Source: Calditrichota bacterium
GTDB taxonomy: Bacteria; Calditrichota; Calditrichia; RBG-13-44-9; J042
Direction: 5' to 3'
Length of the DNA: 64,000 nt
Assembly: GCA_013150955.1 (NCBI GenBank)
Contig: JAADJD010000013.1
Coordinates: 27,488-91,487, forward strand
The notes below the pieces were generated by a model. It saw only the letters and a list, made by a program, of their open reading frames with translations. It did not search any database and was not told where the DNA came from. Position 1 is the first letter of the stretch, and each line of letters begins with the position of its first letter. The translations under genes and the position numbers were made by a program. Positions 36,271 through 43,896 of this stretch are shown piece by piece.

Positions 36271-36704
36271 TCTCCTGGCGTCCCCAGTTTTTTAATCCGG
36301 TCTGCCGGGTCGATGAGGTTGGTGATCCGAATGCCAAAATGCTTATCGACTACCACCACCTCACCCTCGGCCATTTTTTTGTTGTTCACATACAAATCCA
36401 CCGGTTCGCCAGCCATCTTGTCCAGTTCGATGATGGAGCCCCGTTCCAGCTCCAGAATATCCTTGATGTACATGCGGGTGCGCCCCAGCTCAATGGAAAC
36501 GGGCAACACAATGTCCAGCAGCATTTCCAGCTTGCGATTGGTATCCACCTTCTTTTCCGGCGTTTCCAGATTTTCAAATTCCGCCTTCTGAACCTCGGGC
36601 TCGGCTGCCGCATCCGTTTCGGCCTGGGGCTGCGTTTCGCTGGCTTCGTTTGTGGCCTCAGCCTGAGCCTGTTCGGTCTGCAATTCCTGTACGTCTTCCG
36701 CCAT
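36267..36704 (-). CDS. fliN: Flagellar motor switch protein FliN
   Basis: 145 residues from the ATG at 36704 (GGGAG upstream); a longer frame to 36764 runs into fliM. The N-terminal 60 residues are Gln/Glu/Ala-rich; the C-terminal SpoA domain has the FliN pattern LDIVLPVSIELGRTRMYIKDILELERGSIIELDK and GEPVDLYVNNKKMAEGEVVVVDKHFGIRI. C-ring component; no CheC-like phosphatase part, so FliN and not FliY. Confidence 0.94.
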   Translation of the reverse strand: MAEDVQELQTEQAQAEATNEASETQPQAETDAAAEPEVQKAEFENLETPEKKVDTNRKLEMLLDIVLPVSIELGRTRMYIKDILELERGSIIELDKMAGEPVDLYVNNKKMAEGEVVVVDKHFGIRITNLIDPADRIKKLGTPGE

Positions 36705-36720
36705 GAGGATTGATCTCCCT

Positions 36721-37707
36721 TTATTTCGTTTCGTCCGTTGCTTCCTGAGTGATTTTAATGGCAATACGATCGTCCACTATGCCGGGACGGCCGTAAAATT
36801 TTAACCGATCCCTCAGGTAGATCGGAATGTCATCATCAATCTGCGTATCCAGACGCAGCACGTCTCCCTCTTCCAGCTCCAGCAATTCACGAATGGTAAG
36901 CTGAGACGTCCCCAGCACCACCCGAACATCCATCGGGGTATGGGCCAGGTGTCGCTGAATGGCCCGCTTGCTGGCATCCTTATTTTTATTTTTGACCACC
37001 GTGGAGAAGTACTGCACATTCAGCTTGGCAATGACATCTTCCAGGGCGTAGGAAGGGTAACAAATGTTCATCATGTAGGAATCTTCTTTGATCTTGATCT
37101 CGAAGGACACCACGATCACGATCTCGCTGGCGGGGGCAATCTGAACAAAGTCCGGATTGCTCTCAAACCCGGTCAATTCAAACGAAAGGGTATAGATGGG
37201 TTTCCAGGCGTTGGTTAAACTTTCCAGTGCATGCATCACCACCGGCCGCATAATCCGCTGCTCGATTGGTGTGATGGGGCGAACCTGGGTGGGCTGGGTA
37301 CCGCCACCTCCCAGTAACCGCTCCACACTGGTAAACACCAGCTCCGGCGTCATTTCGAACACCGCCCGTCCCTCGGTTTCCAGAATTTCAAAGATGTAAA
37401 TGCAGCTGGGATTGGAGATGGACAGCACGTATTCCGAGTATCGCAACTGATCCACCGCCAGCAAATCGATGGTAACCATGGTCTGCAGCTTGGAAGCCAG
37501 ATAAAAGCCGAAGAGCTCCGCAAAACTTTCGTGCAGGGTGCGGATCGTCTTCAATTGATCCTTACTCACCCGTGTGGGTCGTCGGAAATCGTAATCCTGA
37601 ATTTCCTTGTGCTTCCCGATGCTGGTTAGCTCTTCTTCCTGAATGGAGCCGGTATTGATTCCCGACAAAAGTTGATCAATTTCCTGTTGCGAAAGAACTT
37701 CAGCCAC
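36721..37707 (-). CDS. fliM: Flagellar motor switch protein FliM
   Basis: 328 residues. LSQQEIDQLL at the N-terminus is the CheY-P binding segment. Middle domain: DFRRPTRVSKDQLKTIRTLHESFAELF and MTPELVFTSVERLLGGGG. C-terminal SpoA domain: VVLGTSQLTIRELLELEEGDVLRLD. Central C-ring protein. It implies chemotaxis input although no che gene is here. Confidence 0.96.
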   Translation of the reverse strand: MAEVLSQQEIDQLLSGINTGSIQEEELTSIGKHKEIQDYDFRRPTRVSKDQLKTIRTLHESFAELFGFYLASKLQTMVTIDLLAVDQLRYSEYVLSISNPSCIYIFEILETEGRAVFEMTPELVFTSVERLLGGGGTQPTQVRPITPIEQRIMRPVVMHALESLTNAWKPIYTLSFELTGFESNPDFVQIAPASEIVIVVSFEIKIKEDSYMMNICYPSYALEDVIAKLNVQYFSTVVKNKNKDASKRAIQRHLAHTPMDVRVVLGTSQLTIRELLELEEGDVLRLDTQIDDDIPIYLRDRLKFYGRPGIVDDRIAIKITQEATDETK

Positions 37708-37731
37708 GGCTTCCTCCGTTGGTTCCTCTTG

Positions 37732-38289
37732 CTATTGAATGATATAATTGGAAAAGTACACGTTGTACAGGTGTCCCTTGGGCAAGACTTTGGAGACCCG
37801 CTCGATGATTTCCTTCCGGAGCAATTCCTTGTCATCCGGGCCATCCAGTTCCAGCAGGGTTTTTCCGCTCAACAACTGAATCAGAATGTCGCGCACAATC
37901 ACCTCTCGCTGTTTCAGCAATTCCACATCGTCTTCGGATTTGACCTCAAAGGCCAGATTGATCAACAGAAACTGAGAGCCCTGACTTTCGGCCGGATTCA
38001 CAATGATATCCTCCAGCTGGTGAATGACCCCGTACTCCCGTTCCTGCTCCTCATCTTCCCCGGAATCGGCGGGTGCCGCCTCTTCGGACACCTCTGCGGA
38101 CCGGGACGAGCTGTGCGCACTGGCCTGATCAAAAAACATGGGCACAATCAGGTAGTTGGCCAGAAAGTAAGACACAATGATCTGAATGATGAGCACCGGG
38201 ATTCCCACTTTTATCATGCTGAAACGTTTGGTCTCCTCCTGGGGACTCTCCAGGGATTCTTCCGGGATATTGTCTCGGATGTCTGCCAT
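37732..38289 (-). CDS. fliL: Flagellar basal body-associated protein FliL
   Basis: 185 residues. One transmembrane helix (KVGIPVLIIQIIVSYFLANYLIVPMFF), an acidic Ser-rich linker (residues 55-85), then the periplasmic FliL domain (YGVIHQLEDIIVNPAESQGSQFLLINLAFEVKS; VLPKGHLYNVYFSNYIIQ). Stator-supporting ring around MotA/MotB. Follows motB by 16 bp. Confidence 0.92.
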   Translation of the reverse strand: MADIRDNIPEESLESPQEETKRFSMIKVGIPVLIIQIIVSYFLANYLIVPMFFDQASAHSSSRSAEVSEEAAPADSGEDEEQEREYGVIHQLEDIIVNPAESQGSQFLLINLAFEVKSEDDVELLKQREVIVRDILIQLLSGKTLLELDGPDDKELLRKEIIERVSKVLPKGHLYNVYFSNYIIQ

Positions 38290-38305
38290 TTGTTACCCTC
38301 CTTGT

Positions 38306-39043
38306 TTAAAAATTCTCTTCCCTGAATTGAAACTGCTTTTCGTCGCGTTCAATGTAGATTTCTACCCGTCGGTTCTTGGCGCGATTTTCCGCACTGGTGT
38401 TGGGCACCAACGGATGATACTCCCCATAACCAACGGCCGCCAATCGCTGAGGCTCCACTCCCTTGCTCAGGAAATAACGCAACACGCTTAATGCTCTTGC
38501 GGTGGATAATTCCCAGTTGGAAGGAAATTGTCGGGTGTGAATGGGAAGATCATCGGTATGGCCTTCGATTCGAATCTTGTTGGGCCACACCTTTGTCATT
38601 TCAACGACTTTATCCAGAATGGGATAGGCTTCGGGCTTGATGGTGGCTTCCCCCAGATCGAACAGCACGGGGGAGGCAATGCGGATTAAGATTCCCTTGG
38701 TCGTCAATTCCAGGCGGATGTTGTTCCCCAGCCCCTTGGCATCGATGATGCGTTGCAGTTCACGCGCAATGCGCTTGATGCGCTTGCGATTCTTATCGGC
38801 CAGCTGGGGCACGATGACTTCACGTTGAAAAATCACCGATTCCTCCTTGGGTAAAACACCTAATGCTGCTTTTAAACTTCCCAGGGCTTTCTGGAACTTT
38901 ACGTGCTGAATCGAGGAAAACGAGACGATCAATACAAAGAACGTTAACAACAGGGACATTAAATCCCCGTAGGTAACCATCCAGCCGGGGGCGCCACCTC
39001 CGCCGCCTTCATCCGAACCGCCTTTTTTCTTGTTCTTGCCCAT
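38306..39043 (-). CDS. motB: Flagellar stator protein MotB
   Basis: 245 residues. Gly/Lys-rich N-terminus, one helix with the ion-binding aspartate D27 (TYGDLMSLLLTFFVLIVSFSSIQ), a plug/linker, and an OmpA-like peptidoglycan-binding domain (IRIEGHTDDLPIHTRQFPSNWELSTARALSVLRYFL). The helix resembles PomB more than E. coli MotB, which hints at sodium coupling. It is separated from motA by 369 bp that include a sigma-54 promoter candidate. Confidence 0.94.
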   Translation of the reverse strand: MGKNKKKGGSDEGGGGGAPGWMVTYGDLMSLLLTFFVLIVSFSSIQHVKFQKALGSLKAALGVLPKEESVIFQREVIVPQLADKNRKRIKRIARELQRIIDAKGLGNNIRLELTTKGILIRIASPVLFDLGEATIKPEAYPILDKVVEMTKVWPNKIRIEGHTDDLPIHTRQFPSNWELSTARALSVLRYFLSKGVEPQRLAAVGYGEYHPLVPNTSAENRAKNRRVEIYIERDEKQFQFREENF

Positions 39044-39412
39044 TATGCTTTTTCATTTATCCAGTAATAATGAAGGGCAACATGTATGCCAGAAAATGGT
39101 GAGGAGGGGATTAAATACAGAAAGGCTGCAACGAATTGTTATTTTTGAAGTTACAAAAACAGGCGATATTCAGGGAAAATTTCCCATTGCCCACAATGCC
39201 GAAAAAAGTGGTCAATTTTTCGACACTGGGATTTAAAAATCGGACATTGTTAAAAATTCAATCAACACCCCGACTGACGGGGCACCCTGTCGGACTCGAT
39301 GAATCGCTCTAAAATCAACATTCTCATCCAATTACCATCGCGTGCGCATCGCCATGCCCATATCCCCGCCGTGACTATTTCCCGCACATTGAAGCCTGGG
39401 CGCACCAGCAGG
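39044..39412. other. Gap between motA and motB without a gene
   Basis: These 369 bp contain the motB-proximal sigma-54 promoter candidate (39076-39091). The rest holds no supportable gene; a short + strand frame (39030-39236) lacks a ribosome binding site and overlaps motB's start. CCCCGACTGACGGGG (around 39268) and CCGAC...GTCGG can fold into a small stem, perhaps ending the flbD-motA transcript. Confidence 0.6.
39076..39091 (-). promoter_or_regulatory. Sigma-54 promoter candidate upstream of motB
   Basis: The - strand reads TGGCATACATGTTGCC. Against the consensus TGGCAC-N5-TTGCA, it has GG and GC with exactly 10 bases between. Only the sixth base and the last base differ. It lies 33-48 bp upstream of the motB ATG, in the right direction, leaving a short leader. 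It would drive motB-fliL-fliM and the genes after it. Confidence 0.6.
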
Positions 39413-40195
39413 TTATTCACCGCCTCCTTCGGTCTTGCGCAATTTGGGCGGTAAAAAGGTCATGAGTTTTTGTTCCACAATACGAGGATTGTCCCCGGAC
39501 TGAATGGCCAGAATGCCCTCAATAATCATCTCCCGGATCAGCACCTCGCTCTTGGTTCGCTCCTTCAGCTTGCCAGCCAGCGGCAAGAATATCAGGTTCG
39601 ACAACACTGCACCATAAAATGTGGTGATCAGTGCAACAGCCATGGAGGGGCCAATGCTGGACGGATCTTTCATGGTGCGCAGCATCATCACCAGACCAAT
39701 CAGTGTCCCGATCATCCCAAAAGCCGGAGCTGCGGTGCCGAACGCCTCGAAAATGCCCTGCCCCTTGCGATGCCGTTCCTCCAGATTGGCCACTTCGGTT
39801 TCCAGAATGTCTCGCAACAATTCCGGTTCAGTACCGTCGATGGCCAGCTGTAGCCCTCCTTTTATGAAATCATCATCAATTTCCTTGATGTACTTCTCCA
39901 GTACCAGAAGCCCTTCCTTCCGGGCTTCCTCCGCAAATTTGACGATTAATTTCACGATCTCCTGAGGATCGGCTGTGGTTTGCATGATCGTCTGGCGTAC
40001 TACCCCCATTAAACCAAGCACATCGCCCAGGGGATACTGTACCAGAACGGCCGAGATGGTTCCACCCACAACGATCAAAATTGAAGGGATGTTAATAAAG
40101 CCACCGAGTCCTCCACCTACCATTATCGAAACCAGAATCAATAACGATCCACCAAAAATTCCGATCAGTGTGGCAATGTCCAGTGCTTTCTTCAT
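39413..40195 (-). CDS. motA: Flagellar stator protein MotA
   Basis: 260 residues. Four helices; MotA/PomA signature GTAAPAFGMIGTLIGLVMMLRTMKDPSSIGPSMAVALITTFYGAVLSNLIFLPLAGKLKER. Short overall, as in PomA rather than the longer E. coli MotA; the conserved Thr in ALITTFYG is found in PomA. Channel half of the stator. It overlaps flbD by 4 bp. Confidence 0.95.
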   Translation of the reverse strand: MKKALDIATLIGIFGGSLLILVSIMVGGGLGGFINIPSILIVVGGTISAVLVQYPLGDVLGLMGVVRQTIMQTTADPQEIVKLIVKFAEEARKEGLLVLEKYIKEIDDDFIKGGLQLAIDGTEPELLRDILETEVANLEERHRKGQGIFEAFGTAAPAFGMIGTLIGLVMMLRTMKDPSSIGPSMAVALITTFYGAVLSNLIFLPLAGKLKERTKSEVLIREMIIEGILAIQSGDNPRIVEQKLMTFLPPKLRKTEGGGE

Positions 40196-40407
40196 GGCTG
40201 CTGTCTTTCAATTTCGATACGGATTTTCTCGAAACAGCGCTGCCGATACTCGATGATTTTTTCGACCACTTCCTCCACTGATTCTTTAACCAGAATTTTT
40301 TTACCGGTCATGGTGGTAATGATCGTATCCGGCGTCGATTCCACAAACTCAATAATCTCCGCATTGATCGTGATCGGCTGATTGTTAATCCGCGTTACGG
40401 TAATCAT
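40192..40407 (-). CDS. flbD: Flagellar protein FlbD/SwrD
   Basis: 71 residues from the ATG at 40407 (GAGGT six bases upstream). MITVTRINNQPITINAEIIEFVESTPDTIITTMTGKKILVKE is the FlbD/SwrD family pattern. The Bacillus homologue SwrD increases motor torque, in line with its place before motA. It lies 172 bp after flgE, beyond a terminator. Confidence 0.9.
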   Translation of the reverse strand: MITVTRINNQPITINAEIIEFVESTPDTIITTMTGKKILVKESVEEVVEKIIEYRQRCFEKIRIEIERQQP

Positions 40408-40443
40408 TCTGTACCTCTTTGTGTCCAAAGCTCATATTCGGCA

Positions 40444-40464
40444 GGTTAAAATTGAATATTAACC
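40444..40464. promoter_or_regulatory. Near-perfect 21-bp palindrome upstream of flbD
   Basis: GGTTAA at one end and TTAACC at the other of a 21-bp symmetric sequence with one central mismatch pair, 37 bp before the flbD start. It is a plausible operator for the flbD-motA unit. No protein is assigned to it and no sigma-54 box was found here. Confidence 0.35.
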
Positions 40465-40531
40465 GTGCTTTCGAATCTCCCCTCCCGTCAATGCAGGAAA
40501 AGCGTTATAGGCTCATCACTTCAAAATACAA

Positions 40532-40559
40532 GGGGCACATTCATATTAGAATGTGCCCC
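40532..40559 (-). terminator. Rho-independent terminator after flgE
   Basis: GGGGCACATTC / GAATGTGCCCC is an 11-bp perfect stem with a 6-base loop, 20 bp after flgE's stop. On the - strand transcript it is followed by TTGTATTTT. It ends the flgB-flgE operon and separates it from flbD-motA. Confidence 0.8.
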
Positions 40560-40578
40560 CGGAAATTCAGGATTCGAT

Positions 40579-42675
40579 TTACCGCTTCAGGTTGGTTACT
40601 TCGGCTAACAGATCGTCGCTGGTGGTAATGATTCGGGCATTGGCCTGGAATCCGCGTTGGGCCACAATCATCTTGGTGAATTCCTCGGCCAGATCCACAT
40701 TGGACTGTTCCAGTGCCCCGGAAATGATGGTGGCATTGATTCCCGCTCCCGCTGTGGTCAGAATGGGATCGCCGGAATTCCCGGAAGCCAGGAACAGATT
40801 GTCCTCCGTGCGGTAAAGCCCACCGGGATTGTTAAAATTGGCCAGCGCAATCTGCCCCAGCAACTGTACCACGCCATTACTGAAAATGCCGGAAATGTTC
40901 CCGAACTGATCGATGGCAATGCGTTCCAGCGTCCCCATACCATAACCGTCCTGATTCACGATCAGCACATTGCTATTGGAGCCGCTGAACTGGGTGATGC
41001 CATCGAAACTGCCCAGCTCTCCCGGATTCAGCTCGATGCTGATGAGATCCGTGCCGTTGTCTCCCGCAGCCAGCTGCAGGGATGAGGAACCATCCAGATA
41101 ACGGAAGCTCTTCAGGGAACCGTCGGGATTGAACTCGATGTAGCCCTCGTTACCGCCGGTTGCGGTAATGGAGTCCGGTACCCGAACTTCCCATTTCCAC
41201 CGATTGGGCTGCACTACATCTTTGGTGAAGATGATGGTCAGATCAAAACTGTTGCCCTGAGAATCGTAAATGGTAATGGACGAAGATTGCTGGGCATCCT
41301 GGGCCTTTTGCAATTCCTGATAATGGCCCGGTGTGCTATCGAAGATATTGTTAAAGCCCGTTCGCGGGGTACCACCGGCACCGGGGGTATCGTCCGCCCG
41401 AATATCCAGCCCGGACAGTTCGTATGCCTTGCCGCCATCTCCATGGATGACCAGCGCTCCATCATCGGTGGAAATCTTTACCCCATCTTTGTTGGTTAAT
41501 CCCAGCGCCGTTTCAATTTCCGCAGCAAAGTCCTTGTAAGTGGTGGTTGCCGAAATGGTAAATGCATATTCGGTCAACGGATCTCCACCCTTCAACCCAT
41601 TGATGGTGATTTCATCACCCACCTGCAGTCCCAGGCGGTTCCCGTTTTCATCCCGCAAATCTACCAGCAGATCGTTTTCGTTGGCTACGTGAGAAAACTC
41701 ATCGGTCAGCCGGCTACCGGCAGACAAATCCCCATTGGCAGACCGCAACGCCTGATTCAGAATGGGATTGTTGCTCTCGATGGTCAACACATTGGTACCA
41801 CCGGACACATCGGTAAACACAATCGCCCCATCGGCATTCAGGCTGGCGGTAAAGGACGTACTGCCAAAGTCGTTGTTGATCTCGGCAATCAGGTCATCCA
41901 GGGAATTGAACGCCCCGTTGCCAACGGCCGTATCCGCTGCCACGTATTTGTACGTCTTGGTGCCCACCACGCTGTCCGTGATCGTAATGGTGGTACTGTT
42001 GGGAATCATTCCGGAAATGACCTCATTCGCATTCCCTTTGGCATACAGTCCTTCAATGTCGCTGCCATCGCCGGCTTTTTCCACGGCGAAAAGTTTGGTG
42101 GATTTCAGAATGGTGCCCAATGGTTCGGCGCTGGCATCCAGGTTACCGGCTAAATCGATCCGACTGGTCGCATTGGCAGCAATCTTTTTATCCAGCGGTA
42201 ACCGGATGTCCGAAATGGGCGTTCCGGCTTCGATGACGCCATCCTTGTTTGCCAGGAAGCCCTGCACCCGCAGTCCATTGCTGGGCGATACCAGGTAACC
42301 ATTGGCATCAAACTGAAATCCACCGGCACGTGTGAAGACGCGCTTTTCGCCATCACTGAGAATAAAGAAACCATTTCCCTGAATGGCCAGGTCGGTCACC
42401 TGACCGGTGGTCTCAATCGTGCCCTGACTGAACAGGGTATCGATGGAATTTAAAGACATTCCCAGTCCCACCTGCATGGGATTGGTTCCCCCCAGATTGG
42501 CCAGGGGTTGTGTGGTGCCGCGAAGTGTCTGGGCAAACATCTCGCTGAATGTGACCCGTCCCACCTTAAACCCGATGGTGTTAACGTTGGCAATATTATT
42601 GCCAATCACATCCAGCATCACCTGATGATTCCTTAACCCTGAAACCCCGGCATAGAGTGAACGGAGTAAACCCAT
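40579..42675 (-). CDS. flgE: Flagellar hook protein FlgE
   Basis: 698 residues from the ATG at 42675 (GGAGGG six bases upstream); the longer frame adds 15 unlikely residues. N-terminus MGLLRSLYAGVSGLRNHQVMLDVIGNNIANVNTIGFK and C-terminus SNVDLAEEFTKMIVAQRGFQANARIITTSDDLLAEVTNL are the rod/hook coiled parts. It is much longer than the usual 400-450: the central region (about 210-470) holds extra outer domains with flagellin-hook-like repeats. Builds the hook. Confidence 0.94.
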   Translation of the reverse strand: MGLLRSLYAGVSGLRNHQVMLDVIGNNIANVNTIGFKVGRVTFSEMFAQTLRGTTQPLANLGGTNPMQVGLGMSLNSIDTLFSQGTIETTGQVTDLAIQGNGFFILSDGEKRVFTRAGGFQFDANGYLVSPSNGLRVQGFLANKDGVIEAGTPISDIRLPLDKKIAANATSRIDLAGNLDASAEPLGTILKSTKLFAVEKAGDGSDIEGLYAKGNANEVISGMIPNSTTITITDSVVGTKTYKYVAADTAVGNGAFNSLDDLIAEINNDFGSTSFTASLNADGAIVFTDVSGGTNVLTIESNNPILNQALRSANGDLSAGSRLTDEFSHVANENDLLVDLRDENGNRLGLQVGDEITINGLKGGDPLTEYAFTISATTTYKDFAAEIETALGLTNKDGVKISTDDGALVIHGDGGKAYELSGLDIRADDTPGAGGTPRTGFNNIFDSTPGHYQELQKAQDAQQSSSITIYDSQGNSFDLTIIFTKDVVQPNRWKWEVRVPDSITATGGNEGYIEFNPDGSLKSFRYLDGSSSLQLAAGDNGTDLISIELNPGELGSFDGITQFSGSNSNVLIVNQDGYGMGTLERIAIDQFGNISGIFSNGVVQLLGQIALANFNNPGGLYRTEDNLFLASGNSGDPILTTAGAGINATIISGALEQSNVDLAEEFTKMIVAQRGFQANARIITTSDDLLAEVTNLKR

Positions 42676-42718
42676 AATACACCCTCCTTGTTTTTTAAAA
42701 CATTCATCCTTGAAGCTC

Positions 42719-42744
42719 ACCTCGCCTCGGTCGGTCAGCGAGGT
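42719..42744 (-). promoter_or_regulatory. Hairpin before flgE
   Basis: ACCTCGC / GCGAGGT forms a 7-bp stem with a 12-base loop, 44 bp upstream of the flgE start, in the 120-bp gap after the TIGR02530-like gene. No T-run follows on the - strand, so it may be a processing or mRNA-stability hairpin that raises hook mRNA rather than a terminator. Confidence 0.35.
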
Positions 42745-42795
42745 TTCAGGGCCTCCTTCTGCGGATTGAACAGGAAGGTCCGGCCCTGCTTCATC

Positions 42796-43191
42796 TTACT
42801 TGAAAATGATTGCCGAATCGATATTGGTAAAGACGTTCTCCTGCAACTGTTCTTCGGCGATTGCCGTAATGACGGTTCGATTGTTCACACTGACGATGAA
42901 CGCCACATCGTTGACCAGCACCAGCGAATCTCTGGCGCCTTTCGTTTCGGCCTTCTCCACTGCTGTGGCCAGCTTATCCATCAGATCAGGCGTCAACTCA
43001 ATATTTCGACTCTGCAATCGCGTCCGCGCATGGGCCGAAAATTTCAACCCCCGGGACGCATCCAGCTTTTCCTTTAAAATGGTGTCGAATGGTGAGGGAT
43101 GGTCCTTGGGTAGCGGTCGGGGGCTACTCAACCCTTCTACCCCACCTACCGGTACAAACGGAACCTTTAACCCTTCTATTTTTTGGGGCAT
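42796..43191 (-). CDS. TIGR02530-type flagellar operon protein
   Basis: 131 residues. Pattern FDTILKEKLDASRGLKFSAHARTRLQSRNIELTPDLMDKLATAVEKAETKGARDSLVLVNDVAFIVSVNNRTVITAI is that of the small protein encoded between flgD and flgE in Firmicutes and relatives (TIGR02530). Function unknown; probably linked to hook assembly. Confidence 0.85.
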   Translation of the reverse strand: MPQKIEGLKVPFVPVGGVEGLSSPRPLPKDHPSPFDTILKEKLDASRGLKFSAHARTRLQSRNIELTPDLMDKLATAVEKAETKGARDSLVLVNDVAFIVSVNNRTVITAIAEEQLQENVFTNIDSAIIFK

Positions 43192-43204
43192 ATCATCCCT
43201 CCTT

Positions 43205-43879
43205 TCATCCCATTAAAATTTCGTACACCTCACTTAAAGGAATTTCAATTTGACCCAACATCAATACGGCACCATTGGAACCGTATCGCACCCCGGTAAT
43301 CACTCCGCGGGAGAATAAGGTGACGCCAACTTCCACATCGTTTTCGCCGGTTGCCGAAACGCGAAAGGTGTAGCGCCCTTCTTCCAGACGATTGCCTTCG
43401 TCGTCGGTGCCGTCCCATTCGATTTCGTGCTCACCAGACGACAGATTTTCCTGCCGGATCGTTTTCACCACGTTTCCGTTCTCGTCCAGAATCTCGATGG
43501 TCACCTGCCGGGCCTGTCCATCCAGCTTAAAATTCAATACGGCTGAACCGTCTTCTGGCAGGTAGATCTGATCGCCATACGCTTTCACTTCCCTGCCAAT
43601 CACCGTTGCAGCCAGCGTGTTGTTGATGGAAGTTGCCAGTAGATAGTTTCCATCGATGCTGGCCTGAAGCATGTCTTTAATATTTGCCAGCTGCTCCACC
43701 GTACTGAACTGGGCCAGCTGGGCGCTGAACTCGGTGCCCTCCATGGGATTCAATGGATCCTGATAGCGCAACTGGGTAATGAGCATCTTCAGAAAATCCT
43801 CTTTCCCCATCACGGTTTCCGATGTCGGCAATTGTTGCGGGGTAACCGGTCCACCGCTTGCCAGTTGATTTACCTGCAT
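43205..43879 (-). CDS. flgD: Hook cap protein FlgD
   Basis: 224 residues from the ATG at 43879 (AGGGGGTG eight bases upstream); the frame also allows 43900. N-terminal FlgD signature MGKEDFLKMLITQLRYQDPLNPMEGTEFSAQLAQFSTVEQLANI. Then a FlgD Ig-like domain (VTIEILDENGNVVKTI; EIEWDGTDDEGNRLEEGRYTFRV). Scaffold for hook polymerisation. Confidence 0.94.
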   Translation of the reverse strand: MQVNQLASGGPVTPQQLPTSETVMGKEDFLKMLITQLRYQDPLNPMEGTEFSAQLAQFSTVEQLANIKDMLQASIDGNYLLATSINNTLAATVIGREVKAYGDQIYLPEDGSAVLNFKLDGQARQVTIEILDENGNVVKTIRQENLSSGEHEIEWDGTDDEGNRLEEGRYTFRVSATGENDVEVGVTLFSRGVITGVRYGSNGAVLMLGQIEIPLSEVYEILMG

Positions 43880-43896
43880 ACCGTTTTCACCCCCTT

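Noticed and set aside
39030..39236. 68-codon + strand frame in the motA-motB gap
   Set aside because: Begins inside motB's antisense, has no ribosome binding site and no recognisable fold.
40408..40531. Sigma-54-like GG-N10-GC on the - strand upstream of flbD
   Set aside because: Spacing fits (GGAGATTCGAAAGC) but neither the CAC after GG nor the TT before GC is present.
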